25,781 bases of DNA from an uncultured Oscillospiraceae bacterium (GTDB taxonomy: Bacteria; Bacillota; Clostridia; Oscillospirales; Acutalibacteraceae): positions 1 to 25,781 of the forward strand of contig URDW01000007.1 in the NCBI GenBank assembly GCA_900546735.1. Reading direction: 5' to 3'. Of this stretch, positions 19,388 to 25,781 are shown piece by piece. Each line of letters opens with the position of its first letter. Positions within the stretch are counted from its first letter, which is position 1. Under the pieces are notes generated by a model that worked only from the letters and a program-made list of their open reading frames with translations, did no database searches and was not told the DNA's origin. The position numbers and the translations under genes were made by a program.

Positions 19388-19422
19388 TCAAAAAAGAAAG
19401 CGTTTTCCATCGCGGAAAACGC
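19388..19422 (-). terminator. Terminator of the mnmE-mnmG-alkD-rsmG operon
   Basis: GCGTTTTCC (19400-19408) pairs with GGAAAACGC (19414-19422). On the minus strand the hairpin is followed by TTTCTTTTTTG. It ends the operon 25 bases after rsmG. Confidence 0.87.
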
Positions 19423-19447
19423 CTGCGTTCGACGGTATATGCTGCGC

Positions 19448-20152
19448 TTACAGCGGAGCTTTTGTAATTCTGGCCGGCTTTCTGGGGTAAGCCGTCGGAG
19501 TTTGCGATATTTTTCGGACAAGCACCACCCGGCGGGTCCCGGCGCCCTCCAAATCAAATGAAACGTTCTTTTCGATTTTGCCGCCCAGCAGCGATACGGC
19601 GTTCGCCGCGCAAGGCGCTTCGTCTGTTTTTCCTTTCAGTGAAACAAACACGCCGCCGGGGCGCACAAACGGCAGGCAGTACTCTGCAAGCACGTTCAGC
19701 GGCGCCACCGCGCGCGCCGCCGCGCAGTTAAACTGTTCGCGCAGCGCTGCATCGCGTCCGGCGTCCTCGGCACGGGCGTGCACGGTCTTCGCTTTCAGAT
19801 CCAGCTCGGCCAGCACGGCCTGTAAAAAGGTGATTCGCTTTTGCAGGCTGTCGAGCAGGGTCAGCTGCAGGTCAGGCCGGGCGATCAGCCAGGCGATGCC
19901 CGGAAAGCCGGCGCCGGTGCCGACGTCGATCAGCGAAATGCCCGGCGTCTGCGGCAAAAAGGCCAGGGCGTGCAGGCAGTCGGCAAAGTGTTTGTGCACG
20001 ATCTCGTCCGGCTCGGTAATGGCCGTCAGATTCATTTTTTGGTTCCATTCGCAAAGCAGGGCGGCGTAGCGGTCAAACTGCAAAAGCTGTTCCTGTTTCA
20101 GTGAAACGCCGGCCTGCGCGGCGCATGAATCCAGCAGAGCAAGGTCAATCAT
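19448..20152 (-). CDS. rsmG: 16S rRNA m7G527 methyltransferase RsmG (GidB)
   Basis: This 234-residue SAM-dependent methyltransferase modifies G527 of 16S rRNA (E. coli numbering), close to the streptomycin site; loss of function gives low-level streptomycin resistance in other bacteria. It has the N-terminal CEWNQKMNLTAI (34-45), SAM motif LIDVGTGAGFPGI (74-86) and AARAVAPLNVLAEYC. The open frame extends 25 codons upstream, but GGAGG before 20152 and family length favour this start, which overlaps the end of the AlkD-like gene by eight bases. The C-terminal Pro/Lys-rich tail (about 220-234) looks disordered. Confidence 0.95.
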   Translation of the reverse strand: MIDLALLDSCAAQAGVSLKQEQLLQFDRYAALLCEWNQKMNLTAITEPDEIVHKHFADCLHALAFLPQTPGISLIDVGTGAGFPGIAWLIARPDLQLTLLDSLQKRITFLQAVLAELDLKAKTVHARAEDAGRDAALREQFNCAAARAVAPLNVLAEYCLPFVRPGGVFVSLKGKTDEAPCAANAVSLLGGKIEKNVSFDLEGAGTRRVVLVRKISQTPTAYPRKPARITKAPL

Positions 20153-20888
20153 GGCGCGCCTCCTTTTTCTGTTTCTCGTTTTGGCGCAGTTCGGTGCGCA
20201 AGGCGCGCAGCGCCGTTTTGTCCGCATCGGCCACGCGAAAAGAGTCGCACAGCTTGCCGATCGTTTTATAAACGATATCGGCGCAAAACGCGCCGCCGCG
20301 CAACAGGGGCAGGATCTTTTCGGGCCACTGCAGGTAAAGCGTGGCCAGCGCCCAGGCGATGCCCATATTTACATAGTAGCCGCCCTGCAGCGTTTGGTAG
20401 GCGTTCAGCACTTCGTCAATATACGCTTCGCCGCCGTAGTAAAGCATGGTGCACACGGCAAAAAAGCGTTTTTCAAATTCGCCGCCTCCGGCGCGGGCAA
20501 ACACAAAGTCTTTCCAGGCGGGCGCTTCTTTTTTTAAGAATTTCATGCTGCTCGTCACGGTGTCGCAGACCGCCCAGTTGTCGATGAGCGGCAAAAAGCG
20601 CGTCAGGTATTTCCGGCGCACATCCTGCGGCAGCTTGGCCGTGGCGCACACCAGACCGTAAACCATTTTTTCCTCATACAGGCTGTCCGGTGCGACCGGA
20701 TAGGCGGCCAAAAAATCCTCTGCATCCGTTTTGGCCACGGTTTTCGCCAGATTTTTCAGATTCGGCATGCGCACGCCCAGAAAAGTTTCCAGCCCCGGCA
20801 CGAGCGATGCGTGAAACGCACGGTATTTTTCGTCTGCCATGGCCGTCAGCGCACCTTGCAGCGCGTCTTTTTCGCGGTAGGGGTTCAT
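20145..20888 (-). CDS. AlkD-like DNA alkylation repair protein
   Basis: This 247-residue all-helical HEAT-like repeat protein belongs to the AlkD/AlkC-type glycosylase family, which removes bulky or positively charged N3/N7-alkyl purines without flipping the base. Supporting segments are LGVRMPNLKNLAK (37-49), FLPLIDNWAVCDTVTSS with the family NWxxCD signature (about 98-114), and the YYVNMGIAWALA helix. It starts on an ATGA overlap with mnmG and ends on an 8-bp overlap with rsmG, so it is fully built into the operon. Which substrate it handles is unknown. Confidence 0.9.
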   Translation of the reverse strand: MNPYREKDALQGALTAMADEKYRAFHASLVPGLETFLGVRMPNLKNLAKTVAKTDAEDFLAAYPVAPDSLYEEKMVYGLVCATAKLPQDVRRKYLTRFLPLIDNWAVCDTVTSSMKFLKKEAPAWKDFVFARAGGGEFEKRFFAVCTMLYYGGEAYIDEVLNAYQTLQGGYYVNMGIAWALATLYLQWPEKILPLLRGGAFCADIVYKTIGKLCDSFRVADADKTALRALRTELRQNEKQKKEARHD

Positions 20889-22753
20889 TTTTTCGCCTCC
20901 AGCAAAATGTTCAGCGCGGTGATGTCGGCCGGGTTCACGCCGCTGATGCGGCTGGCCTGCCCTAGGTTCTGCGGCCGCACTTTGGCCAGCTTTTCCACGG
21001 CTTCCAGCCGCAGGCCGCGCGCGTTTTTGTAATCAAAATCTTTTGGGATGGCCTTGCACTCCAGGCGGCGCATCTCTTTGATCTGCGCCTGCTGGCGCTT
21101 GATGTAGCCGGCGTATTTGATGGAGATCTCGACCTGCTCGAAAATCTCGTCCGGCAAATCGGGTCGGGTCGGGTCGACCGGGGCCAGGTCGCTGTAGTGC
21201 AGCTGCGGCCGCTTTAAAAGCTCTTCCAGCTTGCAGCCGGTTTTAAGCGGCGCGGTGCCGGCTTTTTCCAAAATCTGCTGCAAGGCGGGGGAAAGCGGAA
21301 TGGAGGTCTCGGCGGCGCGCTGCATCTCCTGCGCGATCCGGCGCTGCTTTTCTTCAAAGGCGGCAAAGCGTTCGTCACGGATGAGCCCAACGGCGCGGCC
21401 GACGGGCGTCAGGCGCAAATCGGCGTTGTCCTGGCGCAGCACCAGGCGGTATTCGCTGCGGCTCGTCATCATGCGGTACGGGTCTGAGCAGCCCTTGGTG
21501 ACCAGGTCGTCGATCAGCGTGCCGATGTACGAGGTGCCGCGGTCGAGCACCAGCGCATCGCGCCCCTTGATCTTCAGCGCGGCGTTGATGCCGGCAATGA
21601 GCCCCTGCGCAGCCGCCTCTTCGTAGCCGGAGGAGCCGTTGAACTGTCCCGCGCCGTAAAGGCCGGGCAGATCCTTGAATTCCAGCGTGGCGTTCATCGC
21701 CCTCGGGTCCACGCAGTCGTATTCGATGGCGTAGGCCGGGCGCATGAACTGGCAGTGCCCGAGCCCCGGGATCGTGTGGATGAAGTCCAGCTGCACGTCC
21801 TCGGGCAGCGAGCTGCTCATGCCCTGCAGGTAAAGCTCTTCGGTCTCCAGGCCGCACGGCTCAATGAACAGCTGGTGGCGCTTTTTGTCGGGGAAGCGCA
21901 CGATCTTGTCCTCAAACGAGGGGCAGTAGCGCGGCCCCACGCCCTCGATCTTGCCGGAGTACATCGGCGAGCGGTCCAGGTTTTTCAAAATGACTTCTTT
22001 TGTCTTGTCGTTCGTGTAGGCAATGTGGCACACGGCGCGGTTTTGCAGCGGCGTTTTCGTCTCAAACGAAAACGGCACGATGTGTTCGTCGCCGTGCTGC
22101 ACCTCCAAATCGGTAAAGTCTACCGAGCGGCGGTTGATGCGCGGCGGCGTGCCGGTTTTAAAGCGGCGCAGCGGCAAATTCAGCTTATAAAGCGCTTTCG
22201 ACAGGGCGTTTGCCGGGAACATGCCGTCCGGCCCGGAGGCGTAGGACACCTCGCCGATATAGACGCGCCCGCCCAGGAACGTGCCGGTCGCCAAAATCAC
22301 GGCCTTTGCCGTAAAAACGGCGCCCAGCTGCGTTTCGGCCTGCCAGAGGCCGCCGTCCGTCTGCTTCAGGTCTACGATCTCGGCCTGGCGCAGCTCTAAA
22401 TTTTCGCACAGCTCCAGTGTGTGCTTCATGCCGGCCGAGTAGGCGCGCCGGTCGATCTGCGCGCGCAGCGAGTGCACGGCCGGGCCCTTGCCCAGGTTCA
22501 GCATGCGCGACTGGATCTGGTACTTGTCGGCGGCTTTGCCCATTTCGCCGCCCAGCGCGTCGATCTCGCGCACCAGGTGCCCTTTGGATGTGCCGCCGAT
22601 GCTGGGGTTGCAGGGCATGTTGCCCACCCAGTCCAGGTTGATGGTAAAAACGCCGGTCCTGCAGCCCAGGCGCGCGGCGGCCAGTCCGGCCTCAATGCCC
22701 GCGTGTCCCGCGCCGATCACCAAAACGTCTAAATTTTCTGCAAAATATCCCAT
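20885..22753 (-). CDS. mnmG: tRNA uridine 34 carboxymethylaminomethyl enzyme MnmG (GidA)
   Basis: This 622-residue FAD enzyme works with MnmE to install the cmnm5 group on U34 of tRNAs reading two-fold degenerate codon boxes. It has an N-terminal Rossmann motif GAGHAGIEAG (14-23), CNPSIGGTSKGHLVREIDALGG (about 48-69), the conserved TGTFLGG segment near 157, and a helical C-terminal domain with AKVRPQNLGQASRISGV. The length is normal. Its ATG is one base after the mnmE stop, giving tight coupling. Confidence 0.98.
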   Translation of the reverse strand: MGYFAENLDVLVIGAGHAGIEAGLAAARLGCRTGVFTINLDWVGNMPCNPSIGGTSKGHLVREIDALGGEMGKAADKYQIQSRMLNLGKGPAVHSLRAQIDRRAYSAGMKHTLELCENLELRQAEIVDLKQTDGGLWQAETQLGAVFTAKAVILATGTFLGGRVYIGEVSYASGPDGMFPANALSKALYKLNLPLRRFKTGTPPRINRRSVDFTDLEVQHGDEHIVPFSFETKTPLQNRAVCHIAYTNDKTKEVILKNLDRSPMYSGKIEGVGPRYCPSFEDKIVRFPDKKRHQLFIEPCGLETEELYLQGMSSSLPEDVQLDFIHTIPGLGHCQFMRPAYAIEYDCVDPRAMNATLEFKDLPGLYGAGQFNGSSGYEEAAAQGLIAGINAALKIKGRDALVLDRGTSYIGTLIDDLVTKGCSDPYRMMTSRSEYRLVLRQDNADLRLTPVGRAVGLIRDERFAAFEEKQRRIAQEMQRAAETSIPLSPALQQILEKAGTAPLKTGCKLEELLKRPQLHYSDLAPVDPTRPDLPDEIFEQVEISIKYAGYIKRQQAQIKEMRRLECKAIPKDFDYKNARGLRLEAVEKLAKVRPQNLGQASRISGVNPADITALNILLEAKK

Positions 22754-22754
22754 G

Positions 22755-24116
22755 TTATTTCCCCACGCAAAATTGTGAAAAGATGTTGTTCACGACCTCT
22801 TCGGTCGCTTTCTGGCCGGTCAGGCGCAACAGCGCGTCGATCGCTTCGTCGATCATCACGCCCACGGCGTCGTAGGTCATGCCCATTTCGGCGTCTGCAA
22901 GCGCCTGGGCAACCGCGTCGCGCGCGGCGGCGCAGTCCATGCGCTGGCGTTCGCTGATCAGGTTTTCGCCGGTCGCGTCAAAGCTTGCGGTGTGCAGGGT
23001 CTCGCGCACGGCTTTTTCCAGATCGGCGAGCCCGCTGCCGTTTTTGGCCGAAAGGCGCACCACCCTGGCAAAGCTTTTGCGCAGCAGCGCTTCGTCCGTC
23101 TTTTCGGGCAGGTCGGTCTTGTTGATGACGGCAACGGCGTCGCGCCCTTTTAAGGTCTCGATCAGCCGGCGGTCGTTTTCGTCGAGCGCGTCCGAGCTGT
23201 CAAATACGGCCAGCACCAGCCGCGCCTGTTCGATTTTCTGCTTTGCCCGCGCAATGCCGATGGCTTCCACCGTGTCGCTGCTTTCGCGGATGCCGGCCGT
23301 GTCGTACAGGCGCAGCACCGTGCCGGCAAAGCGCACGCTGACCTCCACGATGTCGCGCGTCGTGCCGCGGATGTCGGTCACAATGCTCTTTTCCTCGCCG
23401 GCCAAAAGGTTCAGCAGGGTAGACTTGCCGGCGTTCGGCCGGCCGCAGATCACCGCGTCCACGCCCTCGGCAATAACTTTTGCGCCGGTGTAGTTCGCAA
23501 GCAGCGTGTCGAGCGCCTCTTTTGCGGCGCGCAGCGTAGCCGTCAGGTTGGCGCGTTCCAGTTCCGGTATCTCCTCGTCCGGGTAATCGACCCACGCGCC
23601 CATCAGCGCGCTGCAGCCGGTCAAATCTTCGCACACCTGCTTTATTTTTTGCGACAGCCGCCCCTCCAGCACGCCGTAGGACAGGCGCGCCTGTTCGGCG
23701 GAGGCGGCGCTGATGACCCCGGCCACGCTTTCGGCCTGCGCCAAATCGATCTTGCCGTTTAAAAACGCGCGCTTTGTAAATTCACCGGGTCCGGCCGGCA
23801 CGGCGCCGGCGGCAAAAACGGCCTGCAGCACGCGGTCGGTCAGGTAAAGGCCGCCGTGCAGCGAAAGCTCGCACACGTCCTCGCCGGTGTAGCTTTTCGG
23901 CGCGCGGAAAACAAGCGCCACGGCGTCGTCCGCCGCCTCGCCGTCTAAAACGATATGGCCGAATTTGGCGCGGTAGCCCGCAAGGGCGCAAAGGTCGCTG
24001 CCGTCGGCCGGGCAAAACACCTTTGCCGCCGTCTCTATGGCCTTATCGCCGCTGATGCGGATCACACTGAGCCCTGCCGTGCCGCGTGCCGTGGCCACTG
24101 CTGCGATCGTTTCCAT
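22755..24116 (-). CDS. mnmE: tRNA modification GTPase MnmE (TrmE)
   Basis: This is the 453-residue GTPase partner of MnmG. The N-terminal tetrahydrofolate-binding domain (1-120) is followed by a helical domain with an inserted G domain: G1 GRPNAGKST (225-233), G2 GTTRD (251-255), G3 DTAG (272-275), G4 NKTD (332-335). The C-terminus ends in FCVGK; Cys450 is the conserved cysteine of the CxGK tail. GAGAGGTG precedes the ATG. It is the first gene of the operon, with a small leader hairpin (CCGCAG-TCCGG-CTGCGG, 24131-24147). Confidence 0.98.
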   Translation of the reverse strand: METIAAVATARGTAGLSVIRISGDKAIETAAKVFCPADGSDLCALAGYRAKFGHIVLDGEAADDAVALVFRAPKSYTGEDVCELSLHGGLYLTDRVLQAVFAAGAVPAGPGEFTKRAFLNGKIDLAQAESVAGVISAASAEQARLSYGVLEGRLSQKIKQVCEDLTGCSALMGAWVDYPDEEIPELERANLTATLRAAKEALDTLLANYTGAKVIAEGVDAVICGRPNAGKSTLLNLLAGEEKSIVTDIRGTTRDIVEVSVRFAGTVLRLYDTAGIRESSDTVEAIGIARAKQKIEQARLVLAVFDSSDALDENDRRLIETLKGRDAVAVINKTDLPEKTDEALLRKSFARVVRLSAKNGSGLADLEKAVRETLHTASFDATGENLISERQRMDCAAARDAVAQALADAEMGMTYDAVGVMIDEAIDALLRLTGQKATEEVVNNIFSQFCVGK

Positions 24117-24394
24117 GGTAACACCTCTCCCCGCAGTCCGGCTGCGGAATAATATATAATGAAAATAAGTAATAAAGAATAACCCTATTTAAGCACATTT
24201 TGCCCGATAAATCAACACCTGCACGCCGTGTTCCCCGCCCGGGTGCGCACGCCCGCGGCAAAAATAAACAGGTGCACAGCGAAAAATTGCACGCACCTTA
24301 CGTTTTTCTTGCTATTTGGGAACTTTTGGTTTATAATAACAGCAGGAAAAGGCGGACAGGCCTTTTGCTGAAATTCTGTTAGGAGATGTGTCTA
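24117..24394. other. Divergent promoter region between mnmE and fba
   Basis: AT-rich sequence at 24148-24200 probably carries the mnmE promoter; on the minus strand TTGATT and TAAATA are spaced 18 bp but weak. A GC-rich stretch at 24216-24260 and an imperfect dyad (AGGTGCA near 24270 with TGCACGCACCT near 24288) lie just upstream of the fba -35. Confidence 0.45.
24309..24337 (+). promoter_or_regulatory. Sigma-A promoter of fba
   Basis: TTGCTA (24309-24314), a 17-bp spacer and a perfect TATAAT (24332-24337), about 50 bases before the ribosome site. Confidence 0.8.
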
Positions 24395-25330
24395 ATGCCA
24401 CTTGTAACGACAAAAGAAATGTTCCAAAAAGCGTACGACGGCGGCTACGCCATCGGCGCCTTCAACGTCAATAATATGGAGATCGTGCAGGGCATCACCC
24501 GCGCCGCGAAAAAGCTCAACGCCCCGGTGATCCTGCAGTGCTCTGCCGGCGCGCGCAAGTATGCCGGCCACGGCTACCTGTACGCAATGGTCAAGGAAGC
24601 GGCGGACGAGACCGGCCTGCCGATCGCGCTGCACCTGGACCACGGCCCCGATTTCGAGACCTGCAAAAGCTGCATCGACGGCGGCTTCACCTCGGTCATG
24701 ATCGACGGCTCTTCTCTGCCTTATGAAGAAAACATTGCCCTGACCAAAAAGGTCGTGGAGTATGCCCATGCACACGGCGTTGTGGTCGAGGGTGAGCTCG
24801 GCACCCTGGCCGGCGTGGAAGACGACGTCAGCGTAGACGCGGAAGACGCCTGCTACACCCACCCCGAAGAGGTGCTGGACTTCGTTTCCAAAACCGGCGT
24901 AGACTCGCTGGCCATCGCCATCGGCACCAGCCACGGCGCTTACAAATTCAAGCCCGGCCAGAAGCCGCAGCTGCGTTTTGACATTCTGGAAAAAGTCGGC
25001 GAAGAGCTGCCCGGTTTCCCGATCGTGCTGCACGGCGCTTCCTCGGTCAATCAGGAGCACATCAAGCTCATCAACCAGTTCGGCGGCGAAATGCCCGACG
25101 CCATCGGCATCCCGGAGGATATGCTGCGCAAGGCCGCTTCCATGGCTGTCTGCAAGATCAACGTGGACTCCGACATCCGTATCGCCATGACGGCTGCGCT
25201 CAGAAAGCACTTTGCCGAAAATCCGAAAGACTTTGACCCGCGTAAGTACCTTACGCCGGCCCGCGACCTGATCGAAGAGGTCGTTGCCCACAAGATCGAC
25301 GTGGTCTTCGGCTCCAAAGACAGAGCTTAA
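24395..25330 (+). CDS. fba: Class II fructose-1,6-bisphosphate aldolase
   Basis: This 311-residue zinc-dependent aldolase splits fructose-1,6-bisphosphate into dihydroxyacetone phosphate and glyceraldehyde-3-phosphate. It has HLDHG (80-84: catalytic Asp82, Zn ligand His83), VEGELGTLAG (132-141), GTSHGAYKF with Zn ligand His180, LHGASS with His213, and a KINVDSDIR phosphate-binding segment. An in-frame ATG at 24386 abuts AGGAG directly, so the ATG at 24395, nine bases beyond, is the better start and gives the family N-terminus MPLVTTKEMF. It is monocistronic with a clear promoter and terminator. Tagatose-bisphosphate aldolases share the fold, so substrate preference is inferred. Confidence 0.95.
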   Translation: MPLVTTKEMFQKAYDGGYAIGAFNVNNMEIVQGITRAAKKLNAPVILQCSAGARKYAGHGYLYAMVKEAADETGLPIALHLDHGPDFETCKSCIDGGFTSVMIDGSSLPYEENIALTKKVVEYAHAHGVVVEGELGTLAGVEDDVSVDAEDACYTHPEEVLDFVSKTGVDSLAIAIGTSHGAYKFKPGQKPQLRFDILEKVGEELPGFPIVLHGASSVNQEHIKLINQFGGEMPDAIGIPEDMLRKAASMAVCKINVDSDIRIAMTAALRKHFAENPKDFDPRKYLTPARDLIEEVVAHKIDVVFGSKDRA

Positions 25331-25363
25331 GTACACTTCAGGCTGTTTGCTGCAAAGAATACC

Positions 25364-25395
25364 AAAACGCCCCTCCTTGCGGAGGGGCGTTTTTT
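25364..25395 (+). terminator. Terminator of fba
   Basis: AAAACGCCCCTCC (25364-25376) pairs perfectly with GGAGGGGCGTTTT (25381-25393) around TTGC, followed by further T. Confidence 0.95.
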
Positions 25396-25781
25396 GTCGC
25401 AGGATTGCCTTATAAACAGTGGTGCCTTGGCCCGGTAGGAAGTATCCTTAAAGGGGAATGGTCTGTTTTGATGTCGCAGGATCACCTTATAAACGTGGCA
25501 CCTTGGCCCGGCAGGAAGTATCCTTAAAGGGGAACGGCCTGTTTTGATGTCGCAGGATGGCCTTATAAACCGTGACACCTTAGCCGGTATAAAGTATTTT
25601 TAAAGGGGAATGGCCTGTTTCGGTGCCGCAGCACGAGCAATGACCGCGCAATAAACCGCTGTATCTTGCCGGTAGGAAGTATCCTTAAAGGGGATGGCCT
25701 ATTTCGGTGTCGCAGGATCACCTTATAAACGTGGCACCTTGGCCCGGCAGGAAGTATCCTTAAAGGGGAACGGCCTGTTTT
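25396..25781. repeat. Five tandem repeats of about 76 bp, running off the contig
   Basis: Units begin at GTCGCAGG or its variant: 25396-25472, 25473-25548, 25549-25624, 25625-25708 (longer, diverged at its left) and 25709-25781 (cut by the window end). Conserved blocks are GTCGCAGGAT, CCTTATAAAC, GGAAGTATCCTTAAAGGGG and GGCCTGTTT. Unit 5 is identical to unit 2 over all 73 visible bases, while units 1, 3 and 4 differ. No open frame follows the repeat consistently, and I do not recognise the family. Confidence 0.92.

Noticed and set aside
19634..20107. parS-like TTTCAGTGAAAC sequences inside rsmG (19634-19646 and 20094-20107)
   Set aside because: Both lack one central base of the TTTCACGTGAAA core, which changes the half-site spacing, and both encode conserved rsmG codons.
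25327..25578. 83-codon minus-strand open frame over the 76-bp repeats
   Set aside because: Repeat units are 76-77 bp, so the reading frame shifts between units and no protein repeat is kept; it also runs through the fba terminator.
25396..25781. CRISPR array
   Set aside because: Units are contiguous with conserved blocks throughout, there are no unique spacers of constant length between identical repeats, and no cas genes are nearby.

Overview
The window looks like a chromosomal contig from a high-GC Firmicute, most likely a gut Clostridium of the Oscillospiraceae/Ruminococcaceae type. This rests on the recF-remB-gyrB-gyrA order, an mnmE-mnmG-rsmG-noc-parA-parB block, near-consensus sigma-A promoters, strong GGAGG ribosome sites and parS sites of the TGTTTCACGTGAAACA type. 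The genus is not established. Both ends look technical. Bases 1-29 are Illumina Nextera adapter ending in the Tn5 mosaic end, and the right end stops inside a tandem repeat.

Left region (31-5842, plus strand): recF without its 5' end, remB, gyrB and gyrA. These are replication, repair and supercoiling genes normally found next to dnaA and oriC. A 264-bp hairpin-rich sequence duplicated in tandem follows (5887-6414).

Middle region (6577-13151) is accessory. It holds a GNAT acetyltransferase, an endonuclease/exonuclease/phosphatase-fold lipoprotein, two adjacent paralogous membrane-anchored proteins with a conserved three-cysteine pattern and no recognised function, an Hsp20 chaperone behind a consensus promoter overlapping a CIRCE-like dyad, a small membrane-anchored protein with a palindrome abutting its promoter, and an iron-dependent alcohol dehydrogenase. 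The genes are separated by many hairpin terminators.

Right region (13152-24116, minus strand): mnmE, mnmG, an AlkD-like gene and rsmG form one tightly overlapping operon. A Noc-like ParB paralogue follows with its own promoter, then a 600-bp gap with three parS sites and an inverted copy of the hairpin repeat, then parA-parB-serS-split transketolase. This supplies tRNA wobble modification, 16S rRNA methylation, chromosome segregation, serine charging and pentose-phosphate flux. The block is convergent with recF-gyrA, unlike the classical divergent arrangement around oriC. Finally fba (class II aldolase) reads rightward to a strong terminator, followed by five roughly 76-bp tandem repeats.

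I found no complete new multi-gene system. The best candidates for undescribed biology are the modular hairpin repeat family, the three-cysteine paralogue pair with the neighbouring lipoprotein, and the 76-bp tandem repeats.
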